Source of the DNA: Clitopilus passeckerianus
Lineage: Eukaryota > Basidiomycota > Agaricomycetes > Agaricales > Entolomataceae
Direction: 5' to 3'
Length of the DNA stretch: 64,000 nucleotides
Assembly: GCA_944990035.1 (NCBI GenBank)
Contig: CALYLX010000125.1
Coordinates: 1-64,000, forward strand
Shown piece by piece: positions 24,539-36,521 of the stretch (position 1 is the first letter of the stretch; each line of letters begins with the position of its first letter). The position numbers and the translations under genes are program-made. The notes beneath the pieces are model-generated. The model did not search any database, had not been told where the DNA came from, and worked only from the letters and a program-made list of their open reading frames with translations.

Positions 24539-27500
24539 CTAAATAGTCAAAGGAGGAGGTTCCTCCACTACCTCCCTCTTCAACACCCTATCCAACTCCT
24601 CGTCCCAAAACTCCCTTAGACTCTTAGCGTCCTTGCAGAAACGCTCCAAATCCAACCTAATCTGCTCCGCAATAGCAGCAGGCTGCAGCTCCCTGCCTGC
24701 CCTGATCATCCTCCCGGGACCCATCAGACGATTGGTCAAGAACACAAAGCCTTGTGATCCTCCAAGGATTTGAACGAATCCCATTCCTGAGCGATGAACG
24801 AACTGGGTATGGGTGTAAGGCGTGTGTCGGTAGGTGTAGACAGTGTCGACATGCGATGGGTAGAGACTTGAGGCTTCGACGTCAAGAACGTAGCCAAACT
24901 TCTTCAGCAGGGCATACTCGAAGTAGTGCTTGGTCTGCGTGCCCTCCTCTACCCGTTTATCCAAATCCAGCACAATGGGTGGAGGTACGGCAAGGCGGAT
25001 GGGGAAGCAGGATTGATAAACGTTGCGAGTCCGAATGTCGTAAATTTGTCCAACGTAAGCTTCAGCAAGTTTGAGCCCATATCGGTCAATGAGTTTGGAT
25101 AGGGAACGAATAAGTTCATCAATGGACCGGGCAGTGGTGCCAATCCACTGCAATTCAAAGTGGAAAACAGTGCCTGGGTTATGGATGATGTCGTGGTGGA
25201 GAACGACGGATTCGGCTTGGTTTGATTTTTTGAGGGTCAATGTCGATGACCATGCTTTGACTGAGTATAATCCGTTTCTTTGCGCGTGTAGTTGCTCTGG
25301 GACGTGCGACACTGGAGGGGTAGTAGCTGCTCCGCGGTACTGGGTCGTCGGTCGTGTATCGCCTGAACCAGCCTTTAGGTGTCATCTCAATGCTGTACTC
25401 TCCCTTCAGTCGATAAAAGTAGTGCCTGGATGGAGAGTGTGTTAGTCAATGTCATCCTTGCAAGTAACATGAATATCCGCACCCGTCCAGGAAGGTATGA
25501 TAGCCTCTGCAATGCTCCATCAATCCCTTCTCCAGCAACTTCACTCCCCACTCTGTCGCCTGGGCTCTTGAGGAAACATCCCTGAACTCCCTAACCAACC
25601 ATGACACGAAGTCGTACCCCGTAAAAGAATTCGGGTACCGCGAATGGTGCCAGTGGTTGTTCTTGATTGGGACTCCATCATCCTCCTTCATAGCTTTGGC
25701 TATAGCGCCCAAACTCATTTCTGAGATCTCCCGTTCGGACTTGACTTTCTTGCGTAATGGGCCTGCAGCGTGGAGTTGATCAAGCTGGTCCATAAGCACA
25801 GGATCTCGAATGGATGCTGCTGGACCCAATGTCGTCTGGAGGACTCGGACAGGCGGTAAGGGATGCGTTGCTTTCTCATCGGAAGGTTGCCATCGCAGTT
25901 TCGTGAACTGTTCTGCAAGCTTGTCGACTCCGAGTATCCGAATTTCCTCTTCGCTGAGAGGCTCTCCCGATGGAGAGTTCATTGGATCGATTTCATCCGC
26001 TGAGGGGATGACAACGAAGCGTGTGCGCCAGTACCGGAGTGATTCGCTGAAAATTTGTTCGTATCCGGCGACTAACATGTCGAGCCTGTTCCACCCATAG
26101 TTTTCAAGGCCATGGGTTTGGAAGGTGGTGGATAGTTCAGTGTAGCCACCTGTCACATATTTGCGTCAGCAAAGCAAAGGATGAATTGAACAAGGAAATG
26201 TACCTCCGAGTTTGGGCCAAACCAGAAACCGGTACTCGAACGGCTTTGACGGTGGCATCCTCCTGACATAACGCCTGACCTGGATAATCTCCCCATATAC
26301 GAGATTCGGTGGATCTCATTCGTCATGCTCAGATATATTGGATCTGATGTTGAACGAACGAGGCTCTTCTCAGGCGTTAGCCGCAGCACGTCTGCAGCAC
26401 CGATAGGCTTTGCGACCATATCGTCATCAACCAACAGTGGCTTGCCTCGGCGCGTTGGGGCTTTCGCGACTTCCAGGTTGCCACTGGAGGATTTTTGTAT
26501 GATGAATTGGAAGCCTTGAGCTAGACGGACTGCGACCATTCCTCGCATGACTGCAAGTGCCCACGCACGACGTTGGTCGTCTGAGTTTCGCATCTTGGGA
26601 GGCGGTTTGACGAGGAAAGAACGCATTTCGTTGGGGTCTAGCACGAAATCGTACGAGAAGACGTCGTATTGGGATTCGAGTTGGGATGTTGTTGGGAAGT
26701 ACTCGACAGTCAAGGGGAGGCATGCAGGGATGGTGAGAAGATCCCACTTCATGTCATATTTGTGAAGGACTTGAGGATACTGATGCTGCCAACGTCTGGC
26801 AAGCGAGGATTGTATGTGAGACACGGAGGAGCTCGGCTGAGTTGGGTTACAAGCCGTGCTGGGAGATGATGAAAAGCGACAGTGTGAACACTGGTGGTGC
26901 TCCTGCGTTTCCCAAAGTTGACACCCATTTGTGAAGGTGGTGTGCCAACTGGCGATTGGCGGAGGTAGGAGGAACGAGTCGGCAAGACATTGTCGGCCTC
27001 GTAGCTCCTGCTCGGGAGAGCAGATGTATTTGTAACATTTTGCTTCTGGATAGACACGGGCATTGCCAATGGCGAACGGCTGATTTGCGCAGCTGCTGGC
27101 TTGGATATGCTCGGCATCCGGATGGGCGACGACGTTGACGGTGACTCCGCGACAAGCTTTTCAACGGGTGCAGGATGAGGCATTTTCTGTGTTGGAGTTG
27201 GTGGAATTGACAGGGATGGAGATGCGGACACGGTTGTTGCAGTTGTTTTTGGTTCTGTTGGCACAGTCCTGAAGGGGTTCAGCAGCCATGACGGAGTGAG
27301 CTTTCGAGGCCAAAGATGCACGGGAAGCTTGAGGTGTGTTAGGGGCCTTGGAGGAGATACTTCTCTGCGAAGCAACTGAGAGTGTAGAGCGTAGTGATCG
27401 AATCGAAGATTGGGAGGGAGACCTGCTAAGGGTCTTGTAGACCGCAGCGTTCTTCTCGTGCGCGGGAGGGTCCTCCTTGGGAAGGTCCACTATAATCTGC

Positions 27501-29529
27501 CGAGGGCTCTCCTCAATCGGGGCAATCCTTGCCACTGAATTGCGGTGGGAGGCTCGTTTGTTCTCCACGGTAGCTCGGAGGCTTGAAAGCGATCCAATAC
27601 TGTCGGTTACAGAAATGGTTGGTTCGCGACTGGGATAAAATGATTTTGACTCCGGTTTGAGCGCAAAGATATCCACGTCGAACTGGTCTGCTTCATCCTT
27701 GGTAGGCGGTCGGTCGTCAATATCCTCCTTTGCATTCGCGCCCTCCGGTTCCGGCAAGAAAGGAACCTCGATGCTTGAAAGCACATCAAGCTCCAAGAGC
27801 CCAAGCATCTGAATCTGGTGCATTTTTGCACGACCGATAAACCTGTCCCAAAATGATGAGCGCTGAAACGTGGCATGACCACATGATAAACTCAACATAC
27901 CTATCTCGCCGAAAAGGCAGATCCGTTTGTTTATCCCAGAAAGTGATAGAAACCCAAAAGGCTCCCACCAGAACGTCTTCATATCCTCCGGCTTTACGTT
28001 CTCTGCAACCTGGCCCCATAATGGGTCAGCAGGGTGATAGCCAAATTTGACTTCTTGATCAGTTTTTGGATCTGCACTTCTAAACGCAAAAACTGGGGTC
28101 TGATGGAGAGGCGGTTTGACCAGCGAAACGAGGTTCAACATAATCCCCTGATCGAGCAACCGGGTGGTAGTCAATCGTAGGAGGTCCTTGGAAACGTTGA
28201 AAAAGCCTGTCCCCGGGGTAATGACCATCATGGACGCGCCGGTGAGTGACAATGAGCGGTCGATGTAGTGCGTTTCCGCAGGGCCAAGGGCAAGATTGAG
28301 GGCTTCCAAGATTGGACCGTCGTGTGCGAACGAGAGACGCCCGACCAGACGAACTTGACCAGGTGGCCCAATAGCCGGGGCATCTCGGTTCGTTTGGTGG
28401 TAATGGTGGGTAAGGAGAATGTCTCGCTGGAAGTCCCAAAAGGAGGTCTTGAGGGAGACGAGGGTCGGTTTCCAGTCATTCACGACTTCGAGATCAGTGA
28501 TGACCTTATAGAAATCCTTGTACCAGTTTCCGTAACAGTCCTGCCGGAGAGGACCAGCGGCATAGTCAATTTCGGATTCTTCATAAAAGACGCGTGAAAT
28601 CAGGACGATTGTGACGATGTGGTTTGTTCCTGCTTTGCGCCATTTCTCGACGAGGGAGGGTAAGAAGGAATGAACAATTTTCTCATATGCCCTTTCACCA
28701 TCTCCAGCGAACTCCCAGAGCTCTCTGCAGACTTGGATGAACACCGTGACTTTGGCGGAGAGAGATCTGTAGATGGCTTTCGTTGCTGGGGTAATGCAAG
28801 CTGAGGAGACCTGCCATTCATTGGTGAGTATAAGCAACGTGATATAGCCTTTTCCTCTAACCTGTTTTCCGTCGATATGAATGTTCCTGATTTTGGCCAC
28901 TATGCTGCCGAAGGTGATCTCTTGTTCGATATGCACGCATTGGTTCACCAAGTATTCGCCGAGTCTCCACATGTCATTGCGGCCCAAATACTGGTCCTGG
29001 AACACGAACTCCACATAATCAGCTAGACATAAGTTCTTGTCAACCTAGAAATGGTCAATAACGAACAATGAACGAGGAGGGCAACCTGCCTTGGTCACAG
29101 TGACCTCATTATTATTCCTTAGTTTGAACGCCTCTGCCATGGGCTTCGGGATCGAAATCTGCAGCAACGGAAGGAGAAAATATAAACCATGGGCATTTAG
29201 TGAGAAAGAATGAGGAAACATACTTGTAGCTGAGGTTTTGTGCCTCCATCATTCTTCGGTACAAAGAACAGAAACGAGCCATTAGGATCGTCTGAGTTGC
29301 TGCCCTTAACCCGTAGTAGGTCACCCTCATATACTCCGGGACACCAAGAGGGATTAAAGAGGACAGAGGTTGACTCTTTGACGTCGTGTACCCAAGCATT
29401 TAGATTCTTGGGTACGTTGAAATTGAGAGGTGCATGAACTGCTGGCGGGGGCCTCAAAATCGATTGTGCTGTGTTTGACCTCCTACGAGTAGAATGAGGC
29501 TGCTGCGATGGTGCTCTTGAGGTCGACAT
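24539..29529 (-). CDS. IML1: IML1/DEPDC5 homologue, GATOR1 (SEACIT) subunit, with several frame lesions
   Basis: Vacuolar-membrane subunit of the Iml1-Npr2-Npr3 complex, the GAP for Rag/Gtr GTPases that restrains TORC1 when nitrogen is low. Exons begin 29529-29224, 29158-29090 and 29044-28862, then 28810-27901, 27842 onward to 26204, 26149-25483 and 25425-24539. Recognisable parts include YVEFVFQDQYLGRNDMWRLG, ATKAIYRSLSAKVTVFIQVC, FWDKQTDLPFRRD, WLLNPF, and the DEP domain (HHSRYPNSFTGYDFVSWLVR). The C-terminal block has LHHDIIHNPGTVFHFELQW. The conserved text changes frame at about 27956, 27302, 26850-26900, 26295 and in the T6 run at 25226-25231, without introns that would explain it. The intron at 29045-29089 appears to be GC-AG. 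So the gene is certain, but its integrity is not. Confidence 0.88.
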
Positions 29530-29877
29530 GGCGAGCGTTTCATTCTAAGGCAGCGGGCCGTAGAGGCAACCTGCAATGCAGGCGGTGGGAACGATGCCAA
29601 AGGTGAACAGGCCAAAACATGTGGCTGTGCTCGGCTCGGGCCGAGCCAGCCTCTTGTCTTTACCACTTGAACTTGTCTTGGGAGCGTCGAGTCGTCTGGT
29701 ACTCGACTGCTCGCCCAGAAGAGAAACAACATTGCGTTGGACCCCAAAGTCTGTGAAGGCCCGCCTCGACTGCGATAAACATCAGGAAAATACTTGCGTG
29801 ACTGGTGATCAAACACTACTAAGTGGAACCGTGACCGCTCTGGCAAGGAGTTGTATCTCTCCTTCCGTACCATCACC

Positions 29878-31107
29878 ATGGCGTCTAAGAAACGCAAGAT
29901 ATCCGGCCTTAGAGGTATAGAGCTGAGTTTGGCCTATGCCTCTTTATCGAACTTGCGCAAGACCTTAGCTGTTGAAGAAGTTCTCAGGCGAGCAGGATAA
30001 CGAGGCTGCAATGGCCATTCAGCAATCGAACAAATTTGTCCAAGGTGTGGACAATCTGCTTGCCCAGATGGACTCAAGGCTGAGTGGACCTAAGGTATGG
30101 GAGCCGAAGCCCGTCACGATCTCTTCTCAGTTTTTACAGTCACTCGATTTTTCCGGCGCGACAGAGGACACACTGCATGCGTTAGATATTCAATACGAGA
30201 ATAGTCTCCGGCTCAAGTCCTGACCATCAACTACGCGCCGATAAAAGCAGTCAACTTGGTGCCGACAAGACCTGGTCTTCCAAGACTTTCAATGGGCATC
30301 TGGCGTTGTTGGCAAACCTCGTCCCCAATAAGGTACGTATCTTCAAATCAAGCCAGCTATATGTGCTTCTCGTAACATTGAATCACCGGAACGAAGCGAG
30401 CTCGTGCCAATGGATTGACGCCTTTTTCTTTCGTGTATCTGCTTTGGTCCCACAAGGCGAGCGTATGGTCCTCAGTACCGAGCATATTGCGCCACCAGCC
30501 AACAGCCACCCATCAACCTCGACAAGTCTGTCAGGATTTACAGACTATATAGCATTCATACAAGAGGAAAAGATCGGGTTCGTGCTTTCTTCGCCCTTCG
30601 AGTTTTCGCCTGCTGACCCAAAAGTTAGCCGCACACTTCGGCGACGCTCGGCTTGCGCTAGCCAGCACTAAAGCCAGGGGCTTCTTCGTGATAGAAGCCC
30701 AAAAGTTTGGGGGACTTATAGAACACCACATCCCACAAGCCCTGTGCGAAATGTACGCGACTGCCAAGCAGCTTCAGTAAGTCCATCCATGCTCATGTGT
30801 TCCTTTATCTCAACGACATTGCAGAAAACCATTAATTCGGGGTGCCTTTACCAACGGCAAGGAATGGATCTTTCATAGTCCTCCATCTCAACGAAGACGC
30901 TCGTGGGGCCTCCTATCTGACCTCAGGAGCCATTCGATGTCCTATCATGGGCTTCGGTGAACCCCAGAAGCCTTGGCCGGATGTGATCGCAGGCATTATT
31001 TGCAATGGGTGAGACGAATTGTCAATGCAATTAATTCACTCATCAATTTGTAGCTTCAGAATAGCTTCTCGGATATTGAGGATGATGATTGGTTCGAAAA
31101 GGTTTAA
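29878..31107 (+). pseudogene. fungal PD-(D/E)XK-like (restriction-fold) protein, disrupted
   Basis: Divergent from IML1 (348 bases between the starts). From ATG 29878 (MASKKRKISG) coding-like blocks continue: NKFVQGVDNLLAQMDSRLSG, KTWSSKTFNGHLALLANLVP, then after an intron FTDYIAFIQEEKIGF. A 43-nt intron (30580-30622) leads to RGFFVIEAQKFGGLIEHHIP, QALCEMYATAKQLQ and, after another intron, RGAFTNGKEWIF. The IPQA..EMYA.A..L...RGA.TNG..WIF pattern is one I associate with fungal proteins having a predicted restriction-endonuclease-like core; E and K/Q around FFVIEAQK would be the active-site strand. The frame breaks between exons 1 and 2, near 30222, and in the TTT at 30871 (after GKEWIF). It ends with FSDIEDDDWFEKV at 31107. 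It is either a decayed copy or a victim of indel errors. Confidence 0.45.
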
Positions 31108-31354
31108 GGAAACGTCAAATTTCGATTATGTTGCTCTGTGCATCGACCTCTTGATGTGCTAGCGCCGGCTAAGTTTTGGCTATTGGGGATCTTAATTGAA
31201 AATTTTCCTGGCTTTGACTCAAGCTTCATCTTCATGCCTCATGCCAGTGTGGCGCATCTCGTCGAAGACGTCGATCAAGGCCGATAAATTTTATTAGCCT
31301 CCATTCAATGCCTGACAATAAGTAGTATCAGGCCCTGCCTCGTTCAATTGTCAA

Positions 31355-32546
31355 CTAGAGCTTTGATTGGGCAAGGTGAAGGCATAGAGTCAGACATGTT
31401 CCGTAGGTTAAGTTTGCGGGCATCACGAATCCTAGCTTGGCTGTGCCTATAGAACGTGGGCTCTTCTGCCGGTGATGCATCGTAGGGCTGCTGCACTGAT
31501 AGAACTTTGCTAAGCATGATCGGAGATTTGAATCATTTAAACTTTCAGGTAGGATGGCTTTGTATGAATCCTTCAGGCCTGAGAAGACATCGGCATCCGG
31601 GCCAATTTGAGTTCCTGGCAAATGAATTTGACTAGAGAGCGTTACACCCATTTCTCCAAGGGAGATGACATCGCACGGAAGATCAATTGGGCTTTTTCTG
31701 ATAGACCGTTCTGGAACCAGGACCAGCAGAAGATGACAGCCAAACGACGAAATATCAATCTCAACAGCTCAGACATACTCGGTGTGCAATCAAGAAGGTG
31801 TCTTGATGGTATCGCCATATTTCGCCTGATACACGCAGCCTCCACGACGCCTCGCCGGCTCTGAGAAAAACGCCTACAATTCGAGTCAGGCTGACAATAA
31901 TATATCTATTTCTGCCTACGATCTTCTAGCTTTACATGCTCTCACGGTAATGAATTCGAACCGAAATTATGCATTCGGGCATTGTGGCTACCAATCTGAA
32001 ATTTTGGCATTTTGCAGCTAGTAATAGCTGAGGATGATTTGCAACGTATTTATTTCACGACCTCGAGGCTCGAGGCTACTGTACACCCGTTCCCTATTTC
32101 GCAATACATGTGCCGAGCTTTCTGACTCTCTCCGAAAGAGTACACAATGGACTAGACATGGAAGCAATTTCGCCGGAACTGCGTTCTACAAAACTAGGCA
32201 GGCCACAAATTCCAACGATGAGCGGAATGGCATGGATCCTCGATGTAATTGTATTTGCCAGAAGGCAATCTACTCAATGTAGGCTCGAGATCCCGCTGTT
32301 CCAGAAATAACGCGTCTACGACTTGTCACAATGAAATCTATAACTATTCACTGGCAGAGTCTTCTCTTCAGGCCTGAGTCGACCGTCCACAAACTTCGTC
32401 CCTCGGATATGCCACGTAATTTCTAGAAGAATATTCGGATGCCACCATAAAATGTTCCGAAAAATGGCCTGTAAGGCCTGGCACGGAAATATGAAGGCAG
32501 GTGTCTGAGTTTCGCTTGAGGTTTCTGGACGCCTACTACCACCCAA
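31355..32546 (-). pseudogene. coding-like relic of unknown family
   Basis: Several minus-strand segments have protein-like composition without forming one gene. They are 32546-32316 (QALQAIFRNILWWHPNILLE, then ITWHIRGTKFVDGRLRPEEK), about 32310-32200 (EQRDLEPTLSRLPSGKYNYI, then EDPCHSAHRWN and a stop) and 31651-31355 (HLPGTQIGPDADVFSGLKDS, YKAILPESLNDSN). They follow one another in one direction with possible introns, so a degraded or unusually spliced gene is possible. I do not recognise the family. Confidence 0.28.
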
Positions 32547-33200
32547 TAGCGAAGTCCCGTAACGGGAGCCTGGCTAGAATAGTAGAATAGTGGTCAATTT
32601 GCCATTGTAATCTGCTTGGCTCCTCCTAGCCTGGGAATATAAGGCGCTGGGTAAACAGGGGTTGGTGGGCACTGACGATTGACTGACAATGGCCCCCTGC
32701 CGAACGCCCGAATATCGTTAATCAGATACACGCGGCTGTCCTCGAATTCTGATTTCCCCCCACAGGTCCCTGATATTGATCAACATCGTTTGATAGAATG
32801 AATACCAATCTCAACAGCTTTAAAGTACCTGATGGGTGCTACACAAATAGCTTCGGCTGAAAATCCCGATCCTCCACTTGAACCTAGTGGAGATCAACGC
32901 CTCGTCTCCTGCACTAGAAACTTTCCAGACTGTCTTGATAAACAACCTATGTGGAGCTAACCGAGTGAGAAGACCGGCAATTTCAAGGCCTACTGGGTGG
33001 TGAAGCGAAGGAAATGCATAAGGCGTTGCAATGGTTACAAATGGGCAACAAGTCAAGTTAAATCGGCAAATACATTGTGGTGCTGAATAAATTAAGAAAA
33101 TGGTATGAGCAGTCCACTGGAACCGTAAGGTACGGCCGTAATAGGCTTAGAAGAGTGTATCTTGCGTCGACATTTTGACTCCAGTTCCTAGCTGCGAGTG

Positions 33201-34481
33201 TTACATGCAGAAGCGTAAAGGAGTCCAGTGCCACCATTTGGTCTCGGTTCGGTACTTGTGAGGCCAGTCCTTCTTCCATATTCGGCACTCTAGGTCTGCC
33301 AGAGTAAGGCTGTCCAACGCGCGTTCAAGATATTCGAGAGCCTCGTAGGCAGTTGGACGATCAGCAGGGTCAGTTTGAGTCATAGCATTCAGTAAATCGG
33401 AAAACCACTCCAGGCCATCGTATGCCTATATGTCACTGAATGGGTTTAGTGGTCAGATTCAGAAAAGTGGATAACGCACACTCATTGATTCCTTTAAGGC
33501 ATTTCCTAGTTGATAAACGTCCATCTTAAAGGGGTCATACGGTACATCCATAGAACGCTCAGGAACTGTTTTATCCTGACCAACGATCCCAGTGTCCTTG
33601 ATATTGATCTCCGCAGGGGGGTAACGGGAAGAGAGCCCGAAGTCAATGAAATAGTACTGGACCGGTCGAACCGACCACCGTTCGCGCCAGGAGAACTTGC
33701 TGTATAGGTCCCCGTTGTGAGTAAATTCTCGGGCAAAATGGATGCCTTTTGGAATCAGCTGAGTAATATCCATGCACATATTCAACAAACAGGCATCCCT
33801 AAGAACATCTTCAGTGAAACCCTGCCGCGTTGAGTTCAGAGCATACCGATGTGCAACGTTATGGCGGTGCATGAAGGCCAAACCCTGAGGAACTTGAGGT
33901 TGGACAAGCTCATAAGAAAGAAAAACACGTGAGAATACCTTAAGAAACTGGTGAGAGGCTTCAAGAAACTCTCCGAATCGTCGAAATGGCAGGTTGTCGA
34001 AACACAGAAGCATGGGCATCACGATAAAGACTTCCCCATCGGTTAGCGGGGACGAGAATGTGTCGAGAACAGGCACTGTGCGATTGTCGTTATTTCCAGG
34101 CTCCAATGAATTGAGGTAGAGGCCCAAGGAGGATTCTTCAATGGAAACGCGCTTGATCACCACCTTCTTTCCGTCTTGTAGACGCGTCGCATCGATGACC
34201 ACTTGGGATCCTGTATCAAACAAAGGCACTGAGATTGATATTACGACTGGTCGTTTCTAGTACCCACGAAGCTTGTGATTGTCTTCGGCATTGCCATCCT
34301 TAGGAGACTTATCGTTGAGGCCCCAGGACGGGATCCAATCTGGATTGTAACGTGGCCGAAGTCTATAGCCCCTGGCTAACAGGAAGCCGAAGAGAGATAC
34401 CCAGAAATGCTCAGCAGGCGATCTGAGCTCGTCAGGAGTATAGCGCGGCTCTGAGGTTTCTTTAGTAGCTCGTCTTCGCAT
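33201..34481 (-). CDS. agaricomycete-type protein kinase
   Basis: Five exons in phase: 34481-34268, 34210-33939, 33884-33847, 33798-33480 and 33425-33201, giving 355 aa. The N-terminus (YTPDELRSPAEHFWVSLFGF, GYRLRPRYNPDW.PSWG) is typical of a kinase family expanded in mushrooms. Kinase landmarks are GKKVVIKRVS (VAIK lysine), the hinge region after VFIVMPM, VAHRDACLLNMCMD (catalytic loop, formed only when the intron 33799-33846 is removed), YFIDFGLSS (DFG) and DPFKMDVYQLGN. The HRD and DFG aspartates are kept, but the lysine usual two residues after HRD is Cys, so activity cannot be assumed. A degraded relative lies at 50973-52211 (+). The intron 33885-33938 is 54 nt and open, so its removal is inferred from the motif spacing. 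Confidence 0.82.
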
Positions 34482-34971
34482 TGGGGTACCCTAAGAGAAA
34501 AACAGCTCTGCCGTTGACCAGATACGACCAGTCATGTCATGACAGGAGTGGCAGTACACCCGTGCGATAGTTCAACTTTCCGGGCCGAGGAGCGGGGTAT
34601 CCAGGTTACTTCAACTTGGAATTTGGAAATGCTGTCATCCCTGAGGCCTGAGGCCTAACCCATCAGCATCATATTCAAACCTGTTATCCATAAGGCTATC
34701 AGCAAGCCCAATATCCCTGATTCCGATACTCCATGAGTATTTTCCGCACTAATTCCCATATCTGAACAGGTGTGTATACACAACTGAGGGAGGACCGAAT
34801 CTTGGCAAGATTGTGAATGCTGTTGAAAGCCTCATGTCAATGCGACATGAGTCAATCCAGACGTCAAGAAGACCGCTTGCCTCTGGGTCCTATAAAAGCC
34901 CATGCTTTTTCGGCTGGTGATCTCACTTGCCTATCAGCACTCAACAGAACACCTGGTCTTTCTGAATCAAT
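34482..34971. other. divergent intergenic region
   Basis: 490 bases between the kinase and the micro-exon gene, which are transcribed away from each other; it must hold both promoters. No repeats seen. Confidence 0.4.
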
Positions 34972-36521
34972 ATGGCACGCGTTCCTGAATCTGTTCAATC
35001 ACTGAAGCAGGAGTTCGATGAAGGGGTTTCTAGGTCACGACGCCATGTCATGTCCGAAGAGCAGGACCAAAGCCTCAAAGAAGGCACCCTCGAGGTGTAC
35101 GACGAGTACGTTGTGCTTTGATAACGACCTATTCAAGTTACAGATGCTAATCCGCCGTCAGGATAAAATCGAGAACTGAAAAGCGTCTCAAAAAGCAGAC
35201 TTCTATGAAGAGCCTGACTGGCATAAAGAACAATATTCTCGGAGCGGCCGAACAGCTTGCCAGACAAACCATTTCTGACGGCGTATCGGACTTACACAGA
35301 GCCGTCCGAAAGTACGAAGTGAGTTAAATTACATGAATAACATACAAGTCGTCATGAGGAATCAATCTAACCCGTTTGATCAGCGATTGTCTGAGGAGAA
35401 GAAGGGTGAAAGGGATCGCTCGCGGAGCGGCGTATCGTATGTCATCGAGAGCAGTATTGCTATATACGACGAAGGAGGCAGCTCACATATCTCTTCTTTT
35501 TCCATCAGGGACAAGGGAGTTTCGCCCGCAGCGCCACGGGAGTGAGTCTTGACTATCCACTTTGGAGATGTTCGTTCTCGGGTTCCTCCACTGACTGATG
35601 GGCGATAGGCACGGTTGTCCAGTTGCCGCCAATCCGGGCCAGGGAGTGACCTTAGGGGGGGCGGTTTTATCCCCGGCTGACCTGCAGTGAGTCATTCGTT
35701 CCGTAAAAAAATAAACTATGCTCTGACTGAGTGGGGGGGAAACTGCAGTAAGGGATGGCCTGATGCCCCGCCGCTTGTCTCCAGTCAAGAGATGAATGCT
35801 CGAGCAGCGTCAGTAACATATATTTACGTTCTCATGCGTACTCAGACTGAACTCATCCCCTGTTTTTTTAGTCCATCGCCAGTGCCATCTGAGGCGTCAA
35901 GCAATGACCCGAACCTTCAATACAGGAACAGTATTGACGATACCGCCGCGTGAGTAATTCGTAATTGCAAAGCTGGAACCTCCGACTTAACTTACGAGGC
36001 TTCCAGGTTTAAGAAAAGTTTGGCTCCGTTGTCAGTCCACTTCGGAACTCTGCACTCCGGGCTACCTTTATTAACAGAACCTCAGACCCCTACCCCTTCG
36101 TAAACGCCGCGATGGAGATTCCGCCGCGCCCCAAGCCGCTGAATCTCAGACCGTCGGGTATGTAACTAGCGTTTAGACCTCAGAGATGTGCGACTCTGAT
36201 ATAGTCAGCAGCTCGGCCAACGCTTTGGCGACTCAAGAGCCCCCTGCAGCAAATATGGGTAGGCTTCATGCACATAAGAGGACCGATACAGTTGCGACAG
36301 CAGACACCTTTGGCGTTGTTGGAGGCTGGAGGTCGAAAGTCCCCCCGGCGATCCGCGCAGATTCTAGGATGAGCGATGTCTCTGGCTTAAGTTCCCAAGA
36401 AGGCAGCAACTCCCAGCACGGTTCCGTCGATCATCTGTCCGAGTCCCACTCGTCCGATGCCCTGGCCGAAAACTTGGAAGGAATGTCTCTCGATGAAGCG
36501 CGCGAAGCTCCTCAGAAGTGA
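34972..36521 (+). CDS. micro-exon gene, 337-aa Ser-rich protein of unknown function
   Basis: Ten exons, every junction in phase: 34972-35105, 35162-35318, 35384-35436, 35509-35541, 35609-35686, 35749-35808, 35872-35949, 36007-36030, 36078-36157 and 36205-36521. Exons 3-9 are only 24-80 nt and many donors are GTGAGT or GTCAGT. The total is 1014 nt. The N-terminal half is charged and helical (KSRTEKRLKKQTSMKSLTGI, GAAEQLARQTISDGVSDLHR). The middle is low-complexity, and the C-terminus is Ser-rich and acidic (DVSGLSSQEGSNSQHGSVDH, ending EAREAPQK). It has no signal peptide, membrane segment or known domain. The exact phase consistency over nine introns makes the model reliable although the function is unknown. 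Confidence 0.72.
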
